Part shown: positions 43,740-52,747 of the stretch, piece after piece
Layout of the letters: each line of letters opens with the position of its first letter
Position numbering within the stretch: the stretch's first letter is position 1
Source: DHVE2 group archaeon
Lineage (GTDB): Archaea; Thermoplasmatota; Thermoplasmata; Thermoplasmatales; Aciduliprofundaceae
NCBI GenBank assembly: GCA_027023265.1
Contig: JALVVV010000049.1
Span: 124,001 to 188,000, forward strand
Reading direction: 5' to 3'
Length of the DNA stretch: 64,000 bases
Translations under genes and position numbers: made by a program
The notes under the pieces: model-generated
The model's database searches: none
What the model was told of the DNA's origin: nothing
What the model saw: only the letters and a program-made list of their open reading frames with translations

Positions 43740-44423
43740 ATGCTCATAGCGGGATTCCTGCCAGAATCATTCGTGGATTGGCGCGGTAAAATAGTGGCCA
43801 CAGTATTTACCCATGGCTGCAATTTCAGGTGTCCGTTCTGTCACAACTACGCACTTGTTAAAGGAAAACCGGTGACAATTCTTGCGCCGGAAAAAGTGTT
43901 GGAAAGCGTAGCCAGCATGAAGGACTGGATAGACGGGGTGTGCATAACGGGTGGAGAGCCAACAATACACGAGGATATCGTGAACTTTGTTAAAGAGCTA
44001 AGTAAAATAGTACCTGTAAAACTGGACACAAATGGGACAAGACCTGATATACTTTCATCATTACTTCCATATTTGGATTACGTGGCAATGGACGTGAAAG
44101 CACCTCCAGAAAAATACAGGGAAATGGCAGGAGTTGCTGTTAACATAGAGACTCTGGAAAAAAGCATAAAACTAATAATGGACCGGGCAAAGGACTACGA
44201 GTTCAGAACCACGTACGTTCCACTGCTCAAGAAAGAAGATATAGAAAAGATATCAAGATGGATTGCAGGAGCAAAAAGATATGTGATACAGCAGTTTTCC
44301 ACCCATGGTGGCACACTGAATCCAAATTTTTCAACTTTTAAACCTCACACGAAAGCGTATCTCAGTGAAACATGCAGCTCTGTAGAAAGCAGATTTGGAG
44401 AATGTATTATCGCGAATGTATAA
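43740..44423 (+). CDS. nrdG: Anaerobic ribonucleotide reductase-activating protein
   Basis: This 227-residue radical SAM activase has the motif CNFRCPFCHNY after the family opening LPESFVDWRGKIVATVF, and the SAM-binding TGGEPT. It generates the glycyl radical on NrdD. ATG 43740 lies 5 nt after the nrdD stop; a GTG at 43731 overlapping the stop is also possible. Sequence type is that of the longer NrdG2 group. Confidence 0.92.
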   Translation: MLIAGFLPESFVDWRGKIVATVFTHGCNFRCPFCHNYALVKGKPVTILAPEKVLESVASMKDWIDGVCITGGEPTIHEDIVNFVKELSKIVPVKLDTNGTRPDILSSLLPYLDYVAMDVKAPPEKYREMAGVAVNIETLEKSIKLIMDRAKDYEFRTTYVPLLKKEDIEKISRWIAGAKRYVIQQFSTHGGTLNPNFSTFKPHTKAYLSETCSSVESRFGECIIANV

Positions 44424-44468
44424 TAAATGCAGGAAAAGTATTTTTACCTTCTTTTATTTAGGTTATCG

Positions 44469-45329
44469 ATGAAAGACGAAACCTTTGCGCAATTAAATAT
44501 GTTCTTGATTTTCATAATATCAAACTTATTTGCACTTGCTATGATCCCCATCTACGCCGTGCTTTATGCAGGCTCGCTGGGGGAAGAAGGTAACAACCCC
44601 TGGATGGCCGTTTACTATGTGCTTTACATAATTGGCATCACTGCGGTTATTCTGTACATTGCCAAAAAGAAAAAAATAGGAATCCTGAAAGCAATTTTTT
44701 ATTTTGCGGTGGCGTGGAGCATGTGGTACGCCATTCTCCCGCTGTTTTACTACTTCAACATACCCTTTCCGGGAATTACCTCCCTTGCACTATCCGTAGC
44801 GCTAACTTATTTGCTCATAAAATACCCAGAATGGTACATGATGAATGTAACAGGCGTGTTGATGGCCGTGGGCATATCTCTTATACTGGGTCTCTCCCTG
44901 GGAATTGTACCCATAATTCTGTTTCTGAGCATTCTTGCAATATACGACGCAATTTCCGTTTACAAAACAAAGCACATGGTATCCCTTGCAGATAACGTTA
45001 TACAGTACAAGCTACCCGCATTATTTGTTGTTCCCTCCAAACCAGAATTCTCATACAAAAAAGTCAAGGGTGTGGCTCATGTCAAGAAAGAAAAAGGCGT
45101 AAGGGACGCATATTACATGGGATTCGGAGATGTCATGATTCCCGGTGTGATGGTGGTAGCAACAGCATGGAACTATGGGATGCTTGCTGGAGTATTCACG
45201 CTAACAGGAGCAGTGATATCCATGATTCTCCTAACCGCAATGGTAAACAGTGGAAAGCCGCAGCCGGGACTTCCATATCTAAACGCAGGTTCATTAGCCG
45301 GATTTCTACTATACTTACTGATTTTTTGA
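44469..45329 (+). CDS. Presenilin-family intramembrane aspartyl protease (A22-like)
   Basis: This multi-spanning protein of about 286 residues carries the catalytic pair of presenilin/signal peptide peptidase enzymes: YD in ILAIYDAISVY (Asp160) and GxGD in MGFGDVMIPG (Asp221), plus a PxLP-like QPGLPYLNAG motif near the C-terminus. It cleaves transmembrane segments inside the lipid bilayer in characterised relatives. A GTATTTTTA box about 28 nt upstream supports ATG 44469; ATG 44427 just after nrdG is an alternative. It overlaps the convergent zinc-ribbon gene by 15 nt. Confidence 0.85.
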   Translation: MKDETFAQLNMFLIFIISNLFALAMIPIYAVLYAGSLGEEGNNPWMAVYYVLYIIGITAVILYIAKKKKIGILKAIFYFAVAWSMWYAILPLFYYFNIPFPGITSLALSVALTYLLIKYPEWYMMNVTGVLMAVGISLILGLSLGIVPIILFLSILAIYDAISVYKTKHMVSLADNVIQYKLPALFVVPSKPEFSYKKVKGVAHVKKEKGVRDAYYMGFGDVMIPGVMVVATAWNYGMLAGVFTLTGAVISMILLTAMVNSGKPQPGLPYLNAGSLAGFLLYLLIF

Positions 45330-46241
45330 AAGCATATTGTCTATTTCTTCCATTTTCTCCAGCACTTTTACCAGATTATTTTCATCCCAGTATATTTTCA
45401 TCTCCCTTACCGCCATTATAATTCCCTTGGCATTTGATTTCCCGGCAAAAGTTTCCCTGGTAACCTCATCCTTTACCAATTTGAGAAAAGAGGTCATGGC
45501 TGCCTCTATCTCACTTTTTACAGGGGTAAACGCCTCGCTCAATACCTTAACAGCACCGTTGTATTTTTTGGAATCGGCCATATCCTTCGCAGTGTCAACT
45601 ATATTTGCCACTTTATCTGTGGGAATATTGTACTTGGCAGCAACCTCCATAGCATGCTCCACTTCTTCCAGCCTTTCGAGATACTCCTTCAAATCCTTGG
45701 ATATTTCCTCCGACCTTACCTTTAATTCTTCATAACTCTTTGCAAAATTATCCATGTCCCACTCGTCAAGATACGCATTTGCTTTTGTGTAAAGATCACG
45801 TATTTCGTTATTCATTCCAATCATGAGCTCGTACTTGGACATTTCACCCTTGTAGTAATCCACCAGCTCCTTTACCAATTTATAATAAGCGCTTTGAAGA
45901 TGGGAATATCCAGAAGGGTAATCTTCCTTCGCAGCGTATTTCTTAGCCTCCTTTATGTGAGTGTTTATCTCTGTCAGAGGTAGTTTTATTTTATTTGCCA
46001 TTATAATCAAGGATTTTAATTTTTTAATCAGGGTATCAATCAACATTCGATAATCCACATTTTCATCAAACACGGCGTAACAGTAAGGACAGAACTTAGC
46101 ATCTTCAGAAACCTGATGATGGCAAACGGGGCACTCGTAAAGCTCTTCTGGCTCCAAAATCTCTTCAGTTTGACCTTCATCAACCTTTTTCTCCTCGCTA
46201 AGTATCTCCTGGATTATCTCATCAATGTTCTCTTCTACCAT
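45315..46241 (-). CDS. Zinc-ribbon protein with long helical region
   Basis: This 308-residue protein has an acidic N-terminus (about 1-33) and a zinc ribbon CPVCHHQVSEDAKFCPYC at 37-54. The rest is almost all helical, with heptad-like charged repeats (for example ELKVRSEEISKDLKEYLERL), suggesting coiled-coil or helical bundles. No membrane segment is seen. Similar zinc-ribbon/coiled-coil proteins are common and unnamed in Thermoplasmata; the function is unknown. Confidence 0.75.
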   Translation of the reverse strand: MVEENIDEIIQEILSEEKKVDEGQTEEILEPEELYECPVCHHQVSEDAKFCPYCYAVFDENVDYRMLIDTLIKKLKSLIIMANKIKLPLTEINTHIKEAKKYAAKEDYPSGYSHLQSAYYKLVKELVDYYKGEMSKYELMIGMNNEIRDLYTKANAYLDEWDMDNFAKSYEELKVRSEEISKDLKEYLERLEEVEHAMEVAAKYNIPTDKVANIVDTAKDMADSKKYNGAVKVLSEAFTPVKSEIEAAMTSFLKLVKDEVTRETFAGKSNAKGIIMAVREMKIYWDENNLVKVLEKMEEIDNMLSKNQ

Positions 46242-46336
46242 AATAAATCACCCTTGCAATCAAAATGGGGATTACCGTTATATAGTTTGCGATTGAGAAA
46301 AAGAAAGCTTAAATGTTTTAGAGCATATCGTTCACC

Positions 46337-47362
46337 ATGGCCATAAAAATAGAAGAGCTTGTGGAACTCGCAAAGATAAGGAGCGAGACTGGATACGAAT
46401 CAAAGATTCTTCTTCACATTGAAGAAAAGCTGGATGCTCTTGGGGTAAATTACGAGAAGATGCCCGTGGATGAGGAAAGATACAACTTAATCGTTAATCC
46501 GGAGGAGAAATTTATGATTAATGCACATGTTGACACCGTCGGCGATTATTTCCCGCCGGAAATAGAAGGGGATATTCTCTGGGGTCGCGGCGTCATGGAC
46601 GATAAGGCTGGGGTTTTAATAATGCTCAAACTGATAGAAGAGTTCCGAGATTCTCTCCCCGTTAGCTATGTTTTCTTCGTGGACGAGGAGGAAGAGGGAA
46701 AAGGCTCGAAAAAATATGCGGAGAAGTACGCACATGATTTCGCGGTAACTATGGAGCCAACATCCCTGCAGGTTTGCACCGCTGAAGCCGGAAGTCTGGA
46801 GTTGGAGTTTGAATTCTGGGGGAAGGCCATGCACGGCTCATGCGCAAAGGAAGAGGAGAATGCAATCTGGCAGGGCATAAAGTTCATCAACTCCCTCAAG
46901 AAAATGAAGTTCTTAAACGCTGAGCATAAGCTTTTAGGGAATCCCGCAATAAATATTGAAATGTTTGACGGGGGAGACTACATTTTAGCCGTTCCAGAGA
47001 GTGCAAAGGCACTAATTGATTTCATATACCTCCCCTCGCAAAGTGCCGTTGAAATAATAGACGAAGTTAACAAAATCAGCAAGGAATACAACGTAAACCA
47101 CATGATTTACGACCTCTCCCCACCCTTCGAGATATCCGCTAAAAAAAGCGAGGTGAAAACATTTTTAAAGTATGCACGGAAAGGTGGATTCAGGAGCTGG
47201 AGCGATGCGCAGAATTTAGTAGATAAAGGCACACCCACCGTGGTATTCGGGCCCGGGGATTTGAGGAACGCACACACCAAAGACGAACACGTCAGAATGG
47301 AAGATGTTAATAAAGCTTATGAAATTCTAAAAAAGGTGCTGAAGGATTGGAACTCTTCGTAA
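46337..47362 (+). CDS. M20-family zinc peptidase/deacylase (ArgE/LysK-like)
   Basis: This 341-residue protein has the metal ligands of M20 enzymes: His and Asp in INAHVDTVGD, Asp in WGRGVMDDKAG, Glu in FFVDEEEEGKGS, and the late His in NAHTKDEHV. A dimerisation-type insert lies between. Relatives remove acyl groups in arginine or lysine biosynthesis (ArgE, LysK) or act as carboxypeptidases. No biosynthetic neighbours point to one of these. A CTTAAAT box lies about 28 nt upstream. Confidence 0.88.
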   Translation: MAIKIEELVELAKIRSETGYESKILLHIEEKLDALGVNYEKMPVDEERYNLIVNPEEKFMINAHVDTVGDYFPPEIEGDILWGRGVMDDKAGVLIMLKLIEEFRDSLPVSYVFFVDEEEEGKGSKKYAEKYAHDFAVTMEPTSLQVCTAEAGSLELEFEFWGKAMHGSCAKEEENAIWQGIKFINSLKKMKFLNAEHKLLGNPAINIEMFDGGDYILAVPESAKALIDFIYLPSQSAVEIIDEVNKISKEYNVNHMIYDLSPPFEISAKKSEVKTFLKYARKGGFRSWSDAQNLVDKGTPTVVFGPGDLRNAHTKDEHVRMEDVNKAYEILKKVLKDWNSS

Positions 47363-47452
47363 ATGAACAAGGAAAAACTTTTGGAAAGGATAGTTAACTT
47401 AGGGTATGAGAGATTTGAAAGGTTAAAAACGAAAAATATTTCAATGATCTGA
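47363..47452 (+). CDS. Possible 29-residue peptide or gene remnant
   Basis: A short frame begins directly after the M20 stop (TAAATG) and reads MNKEKLLERIVNLGYERF then a basic end. Composition is protein-like, but no partner, ribosome site or family is recognised. It may be a remnant of a longer gene or a coupled small protein. Confidence 0.3.
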   Translation: MNKEKLLERIVNLGYERFERLKTKNISMI

Positions 47453-47478
47453 ATTATATACAAAAATTAGTGGATAGC

Positions 47479-47985
47479 ATGTATGAAGGAACTGTGAAAT
47501 ATGAAGAGCGTGTAGTATTTTGGTCAATTTTGATTATTTTATTAGCTGTAGATTTAATCTTTTCTGCCATATTTATTTATCAAGCTTTAATAGGGCCAGT
47601 GGGTACAAATCCAGCACCTCAGTGGCTTATTTTAACTTTGATTGTAATTTTCTCCGTTCTATGCTGTTTATTCCGTTCTTACAAGCTTGCAATCACAGAA
47701 AATTTTCTAATTGCAGGTTATCCTGCCTATCATATACATCTACCTTGGGAGAACATTGTAAGTGCTGAAGAAGAGAAAAGAAGTATGTGGAGATATGGGG
47801 GCTATGGTATAAGAACTGGAAAGATTGAGGGTAAGAAAGTTTTGGTTCTATCTCTTCCAAGAATGAAGTACATTCGCTTGAAACTGAGAAACTCAAAATG
47901 GAGATATGTAATAATATCCACAAAAAATATTGAGAGTATCTTGAATTATATTAGGCAAGAAATAGAAATATATGGAAAAGATTAA
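47479..47985 (+). CDS. Membrane protein with bacterial-PH-like C-terminal domain
   Basis: This 168-residue protein has two transmembrane helices (about 14-40 and 47-70), then a mainly beta cytosolic part (LAITENFLIAGYPAYHIHLPWENIV-type strand pattern) resembling bPH-domain membrane proteins. A GAATTATATA box about 25 nt upstream supports leaderless translation from ATG 47479 rather than GTG 47470. It is a little more AT-rich than its neighbours. Function unknown. Its 3' end overlaps the convergent dehydrogenase gene by 4 nt. Confidence 0.65.
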   Translation: MYEGTVKYEERVVFWSILIILLAVDLIFSAIFIYQALIGPVGTNPAPQWLILTLIVIFSVLCCLFRSYKLAITENFLIAGYPAYHIHLPWENIVSAEEEKRSMWRYGGYGIRTGKIEGKKVLVLSLPRMKYIRLKLRNSKWRYVIISTKNIESILNYIRQEIEIYGKD

Positions 47986-49094
47986 AGATCTGCGTATTTC
48001 TTCGCTATTGCCTTGGCCATGTCCAGCGTGCTTGCATCTCCGCCAAAATCATAAGTGCGCACTTTTCCCTCGGCTATGACTTCCTCTATTGCCCTCTCTA
48101 ATCGAGCCGCTTTCTCCTTCTCTCCCAAGTAATCCAGCATCATACGAACCGCGCGTATCGTGGCTATGGGGTTCACCTTGTACTGCCCGGCATATTTAGG
48201 CGCGGAGCCGTGCACCGGTTCAAAGACGGCGTAGTTATCTCCGATGTTTCCCGATGCTGCAAATCCTAAACCTCCAACGAGCTGGGACGCAAGGTCAGAC
48301 ATTATATCGCCAAAGAGATTAGAAGTAACGAGAACATCGTATTTCTCAGGATTCTTGACCAGCCACATGGCCTGTGCATCGATGTTTGTTTCCCACATCT
48401 CAATATCGGGATATTCTTCGTGTATCTCACGGGCCACCCTGACAAACAGGCCGCTTGTCTCCCTGAGCACGTTGGGTTTTTCAACCACAGTCACGTTATT
48501 GAGATTATTCTCCTTGGCATACTCAAAAGCAGCGCGTACTATCCTTTCGGCACCCTTTCTTGTAATAATCCTCAGTGATATTGCCTTATCTTCATCTATG
48601 AATTTTTGGTATCTGGGATGTTCCTTAAACGCATTATTTATCTCTTCAGGAACGGGATAATACTCCACGCCACTGTATAGTCCCTCTGTATTCTCCCTGA
48701 AAACAGTTATGTTGATGTCATCTTTATAGTTAAGAGGATTGCCCTTGTATGCCTTGGCAGGACGCACGTTCGCATAGAGGTCAAAGAGTTGCCGAAGTCT
48801 CACTATGGGACTGTAGTACTGCAAGCCCTTACCTTGTAATTCCGGCGCCAATTCCTTCTGAGCCTCTTCCTTGGGTTTTGAGGTTATAGCTCCAAAAAGG
48901 GCGCAATCGGTCTCTTTCATTAGCTCTATAGTCCTGTCAGGAAGTGGATTTCCCTCCCTGCGCCAGAACTCCCAGCCAATATCCCCATACATGTACTCAG
49001 CATCAAGAGCTATTTCGTCCAGAACAATCATTGCTGCTTCAATCACTTCTTTGCCTACTCCATCTCCGGGCAACACGGCTATTTTGTAAGTCAT
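47982..49094 (-). CDS. Isocitrate/isopropylmalate-type dehydrogenase
   Basis: This 370-residue beta-decarboxylating dehydrogenase opens with IAVLPGDGVGKEV and has the substrate-binding arginines in VRLRQLFDLYANVRP and TVFRENTEGLYSG, the Asp metal ligands in TSNLFGDIMSDLASQ, and the cofactor loop VFEPVHGSAPKYAG. The substrate (isocitrate, 3-isopropylmalate or homoisocitrate) cannot be fixed by eye; no leucine or lysine genes adjoin it, and a TCA-cycle role is plausible. Confidence 0.88.
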   Translation of the reverse strand: MTYKIAVLPGDGVGKEVIEAAMIVLDEIALDAEYMYGDIGWEFWRREGNPLPDRTIELMKETDCALFGAITSKPKEEAQKELAPELQGKGLQYYSPIVRLRQLFDLYANVRPAKAYKGNPLNYKDDINITVFRENTEGLYSGVEYYPVPEEINNAFKEHPRYQKFIDEDKAISLRIITRKGAERIVRAAFEYAKENNLNNVTVVEKPNVLRETSGLFVRVAREIHEEYPDIEMWETNIDAQAMWLVKNPEKYDVLVTSNLFGDIMSDLASQLVGGLGFAASGNIGDNYAVFEPVHGSAPKYAGQYKVNPIATIRAVRMMLDYLGEKEKAARLERAIEEVIAEGKVRTYDFGGDASTLDMAKAIAKKYADL

Positions 49095-49185
49095 ACATAT
49101 ATCACCCGTACTATAATCGGAGTATTGGATTTAATGATTTTGCTTTCCTGCGGATATTTTAAATACCATACTCCATTCACAATAT

Positions 49186-49887
49186 ATGGAGTTGCCAGAA
49201 AGTGTCAAAAGGTTCAAGCACCCGATTTCTCTAACCTTGGCAATACTTGTAGTTACCGGTTCGTTTTTCGCGGGGTGGTTCCTAACAGTTCTCGCACCGA
49301 TCTTTATATTCTTGGTTTTCAAACTATTCTATGTTTGGAAAACCAAGGAAAGGCTCGCTTTGGGGAGTACTGCATTAATTGTAGGCACTCTGCTGTTCTT
49401 CTTCATATTTTCGTACCAGGTCTCTGATGTGGAGATGCAGAAATTCACGTCTGGGGGCATGGAAATAACCATAGAACCATACTCAACTCTGGACTTTAAC
49501 AAATCGGCAACTATAGAAGTCATTGTCCCAAGAGCCACAAACTCGACACTTTATTATGAGGTGAATAGCACTGCAACCAGACAAGCAATAGAAAAAGGAT
49601 ATGTAAACGGTACAATTTCTGGCAACACAACCAGATACGTTTTCAACGTGAGTATGAAGGAAGGGATATACTTTGTCAAGTTTGTTGTGGATGAGAGAGC
49701 AGGATACGGAGAAATCATCAGGGAGACACCAAACAAATTGTTTACTTATTTCCTGACTTCAAGTGGTGGCTACGTTATAGGTCTCTTAATCGTACTTTAC
49801 GTGCTATTCGTGTTCGGCATTCACCTTGTGCGCAAAAACAAAGAACTCATGTCACTTAGATATGAGCAGCAAAAGAGGGGAAGATAA
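49186..49887 (+). CDS. Membrane protein with extracellular beta domain
   Basis: This 233-residue protein has three predicted helices at about 16-40, 58-78 and 192-214. Between the second and third lies a roughly 110-residue segment with Asn-X-Ser/Thr sequons, likely outside the cell. The C-terminal tail is short and basic. No family is recognised. A TATTTTAAATA box about 25 nt upstream of ATG 49186 suggests its own leaderless transcript. Confidence 0.65.
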   Translation: MELPESVKRFKHPISLTLAILVVTGSFFAGWFLTVLAPIFIFLVFKLFYVWKTKERLALGSTALIVGTLLFFFIFSYQVSDVEMQKFTSGGMEITIEPYSTLDFNKSATIEVIVPRATNSTLYYEVNSTATRQAIEKGYVNGTISGNTTRYVFNVSMKEGIYFVKFVVDERAGYGEIIRETPNKLFTYFLTSSGGYVIGLLIVLYVLFVFGIHLVRKNKELMSLRYEQQKRGR

Positions 49888-49964
49888 AAACAAATAACAA
49901 CACGATAAAACATCTTCCCAAATTTTATGGAAACGCTTATTTACGCATAAAACATAATCATCGT

Positions 49965-51836
49965 GTGAAAGAAGATACCCCCGAAGAACTTATGCGCCGT
50001 GGGGATTATGAAGGCGCATACAGGATATATCGCGAAATAATTAAAAAAGGTACTGGCGATGCAACTGTCTACAACAACTGTGGCGTGGCTCTTGACTCCC
50101 TTGGAAAACACAAAGATGCGGTGGATTGCTATCTTAAAGCCATAGCTCTTGAACCAGATTATCCCACCGCCCACTACAATCTTGCAAACTCCCTGGTATT
50201 TTTGAGAGAATACGATGCTGCGCTTGAACACTATAAAATAGCACTTACTCAAAATCCAGACTTGAAGAGTGCGTACATTGATCTGGCAAACCTGTACATG
50301 TTAAAAAACGACCTTGCAATGATGCGCAGAACTTTAAAATACGCCATTTCCAGATTCAAATACGACCCTGATCTCGTTTATTCTGCGGCCGTTGTTTTAT
50401 TAGATGGAGGGGACACAAGAACTGCAATATCACTGCTTGAATATTGTTTAAGTATTAAACAAGACCCAAAATACTGGAACGCTCTTGGAAACGCGTACTA
50501 TGCGATGGATAACTACGATAAGGCTATGGAATGCTACAACAATGCGCTAAAATTAGACCCGGAGAATGCAGAAGCATGGAATAACAAGGGATTCACCTAT
50601 TTCACGCTTGGTCAAATGAACGCCGCAATAGATTCGTACACGAAAGCAATAGAGCTAAATCCAGATTACAGACAGGCATGGTACAACAGAGCATACACGT
50701 ACCATGCAATTGGAAAGCTGCATCTTGCTGTTCGCGATTACTGGGAAGCGCTCAAGATGGAGCCAATGGACGAGGTGGCCTGGAACAATATGGGAAACGC
50801 ACTTTACAACCTTAAAAGGTACATGGTATCCATTCCATATTTTATGAAAGCAGTAACCATTAATCCAAATTATGAAATTGCATGGAACAATATAGGAAAC
50901 GCGCTTGATAGAATGCACATGCACAGGTACTCCATACCATTTCATGAAAAGGCACTGAGCATTAATCCAAAATTTGATTATGCATGGCACGCAAAGGGAC
51001 ATGCACTCTGCGAACTTGGGCACACGGAAGAGGCTCTTGAATTTCTTGAGACGGCAATTGAGCTAAATCCGGACTACGGTGACACGTGGTACTGGCGAGG
51101 CGTATGTTTATGGAAATTAGAAAGATACGAAGATGCTGTGGAATCTTTGAAAATCGCCGCAGAGCGAGATCCCGAAGAGCCACACGAGGTTTATCTTTTG
51201 TTAGCAATGATATATGATAACTTAAATTACAACGCAGAGGCTTTAAAATATTACAAACTCGCCCTTCAACACGCCGAAAATGAAGATGCCAAGGCTGAGA
51301 TATTGATTAAAATGAGAAGGTACAACGAGGCTCTTGAGCATGCGAAACCAGAACTCAAAGCAAGAGTGCTCTATAAGCTTGGAAAATACAACGAGGTAAT
51401 AAAAATTAACGGAGAATCAAAAAAATTGAAATTTTTAAAGGCGCTCTCATACGAGGCCATGGGTATGTTTGAAAATGCGCTGGAAATCCTGAAAGAGATA
51501 GATGGAAAAGTGTATGACAGGGAAAGAATGTTTATAGAGTTTGTACTGGGCAAAAGAGATTTTGACCACCGCACATGTGGTGACAAGGAATTTTGCGTTA
51601 GGGTAGGTAGCGTGCTAATAGACATGGAGAAATACGAAGAAGCAATCAAAATATTTGCAAAAGTTAAAACGCCAGAATCTTACTATTTTGCAGCAAAAGC
51701 CTATGAGAACATGGGTGATTGGAAGAAAGCAGAAAAGTACTACGATATATCAATTGGATTGGGTATGGAAATACCCATGGATGAGCTGTGGAGGGTAAAT
51801 TATGAGAAGGTATCACCTGAGCAAAAAGAAAATTAA
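49965..51836 (+). CDS. Tetratricopeptide repeat protein
   Basis: This 623-residue protein starts with GTG at 49965 behind a TTATTTAC box. From residue 5 on it consists of tandem TPRs, about a dozen well-formed ones to residue 430 (for example YDKAMECYNNALKLDPEN, then AEAWNNKGFTYF) followed by more diverged ones. It has no membrane or signal segment and should act as a cytosolic scaffold. The last 35 bases overlap the PUA-protein gene, so the two are co-expressed and may interact. Confidence 0.88.
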   Translation: MKEDTPEELMRRGDYEGAYRIYREIIKKGTGDATVYNNCGVALDSLGKHKDAVDCYLKAIALEPDYPTAHYNLANSLVFLREYDAALEHYKIALTQNPDLKSAYIDLANLYMLKNDLAMMRRTLKYAISRFKYDPDLVYSAAVVLLDGGDTRTAISLLEYCLSIKQDPKYWNALGNAYYAMDNYDKAMECYNNALKLDPENAEAWNNKGFTYFTLGQMNAAIDSYTKAIELNPDYRQAWYNRAYTYHAIGKLHLAVRDYWEALKMEPMDEVAWNNMGNALYNLKRYMVSIPYFMKAVTINPNYEIAWNNIGNALDRMHMHRYSIPFHEKALSINPKFDYAWHAKGHALCELGHTEEALEFLETAIELNPDYGDTWYWRGVCLWKLERYEDAVESLKIAAERDPEEPHEVYLLLAMIYDNLNYNAEALKYYKLALQHAENEDAKAEILIKMRRYNEALEHAKPELKARVLYKLGKYNEVIKINGESKKLKFLKALSYEAMGMFENALEILKEIDGKVYDRERMFIEFVLGKRDFDHRTCGDKEFCVRVGSVLIDMEKYEEAIKIFAKVKTPESYYFAAKAYENMGDWKKAEKYYDISIGLGMEIPMDELWRVNYEKVSPEQKEN

Positions 51837-52254
51837 GGAAATTAAAAATAAATTAGCTCTGGACATATGGATAGACGGGCCCGTGGAAATGGTAGAAGAT
51901 GATTTTAAAATAGTGTTGATTAAAGGGATACCGTCTTTTTTCGAAAAAGATGGAACGTATTACCCTACCGTCATTCTGCTATTGAACACTGATTTTGAAA
52001 AAAATTACGTTATCGTTGACATGGGTGCCGTGAAGCACGTGCTCAACGGTGCAAATATTTTTGCAGCGGGCATCGTGGACGCAGACAGAACAATACAGCC
52101 AGGAGATTGCACAGTTATCAGAGATGAGAAATACAAGAAGCCACTCGCGGTGGGAATTGCTAAAATGAGTGGGGACGAAATGATATCCTCAAAGAAAGGT
52201 GTGGCTGTAGAATCACTTCATCATTATGGAGACAAAATAACGGCTCAACTATAG
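51802..52254 (+). CDS. PUA-domain RNA-binding protein (MCT-1-like)
   Basis: This 150-residue protein has an N-terminal alpha-beta part (1-70) and a C-terminal PUA domain (about 72-148; VDMGAVKHVLNGANIFAAGI, PGDCTVIRD, AVGIAKM). Archaeal homologues resemble the eukaryotic MCT-1/Tma20 translation factor that acts with DENR in ribosome recycling. The start at 51802 follows a strong GGAGGGT site. Its 3' end overlaps the convergent small membrane-protein gene by 10 nt. Confidence 0.88.
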   Translation: MRRYHLSKKKIKEIKNKLALDIWIDGPVEMVEDDFKIVLIKGIPSFFEKDGTYYPTVILLLNTDFEKNYVIVDMGAVKHVLNGANIFAAGIVDADRTIQPGDCTVIRDEKYKKPLAVGIAKMSGDEMISSKKGVAVESLHHYGDKITAQL

Positions 52255-52400
52255 CTCATTTTTGGTAATTCAAAAATAATGAAAGATGTGGCTATCCACG
52301 AGGCTCCCGCTATAAACGCCATTATGTTCTGCCATAACCCGTAGGCCACAAGCGCCGCGGGTATCCCGTACAACAGCGTGTAAACGAGAGCCTTGTGCAT
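52245..52400 (-). CDS. 51-residue two-helix membrane protein at the end of the ribosomal operon
   Basis: The frame from ATG 52400 encodes 51 residues: MHKALVYTLLYGIPAALVAY and on, two hydrophobic helices (about 4-22 and 24-43) and a short tail. A GGTGAG ribosome site lies 4-9 nt before the ATG and the gene starts 13 nt after the L12 stop, so it belongs to the ftsZ-secE-spt5-L11-L1-L10-L12 transcript. The protein is of unknown function. A membrane-biogenesis role would fit its operon partner SecE, but that is inference. Confidence 0.65.
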   Translation of the reverse strand: MHKALVYTLLYGIPAALVAYGLWQNIMAFIAGASWIATSFIIFELPKMSYS

Positions 52401-52413
52401 TTACTCACCGTGC

Positions 52414-52728
52414 TTATCCGAAGAGTGCACCCAATCCAGCTATTGCCTCTTCTTCCTTCTTCTCTTCTTCTTCCTCTTTCTTCTCTTCCTTTGCTTCCTC
52501 TTTCTTTTCCTCTCCAGAAGTCGGTGCTGCTACTGGAGCTGCCGCTGGTGCCACTGCTGCAGTCTTTATTGCTTCCTCGATATCTACCTCGCTAAGGGCA
52601 GACACCAGTGCCTTGATTCTGGCCATGTCAGGCTCTGCACCTGCAGCCCTAATTATATTCTCTATGCCTTCCTCTGTTATCTCTTTCCCAAGCGAATGCA
52701 GGATTAGCGCACTATACACATATTCCAT
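52414..52728 (-). CDS. rpl12: Ribosomal protein L12 (P1 type)
   Basis: This 104-residue archaeal stalk protein opens [20 protein letters not shown], with an N-terminal helical dimerisation part that binds L10, a hinge rich in Ala/Pro near 60-72, an acidic-lysine helix, and the C-terminal tail [13 protein letters not shown] that recruits translation factors. A GGAGGT site precedes the start. The tail is almost the same as that of L10 in the upstream gene. Confidence 0.97.
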   Translation of the reverse strand: MEYVYSALILHSLGKEITEEGIENIIRAAGAEPDMARIKALVSALSEVDIEEAIKTAAVAPAAAPVAAPTSGEEKKEEAKEEKKEEEEEKKEEEAIAGLGALFG

Positions 52729-52747
52729 TTTTACTACCTCCTTTTAT

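Noticed and set aside
47363-47452. Confident gene call for the 29-codon frame after the M20 gene
   Set aside because: It lacks a ribosome site and a known family; listed only as a low-confidence peptide or remnant.
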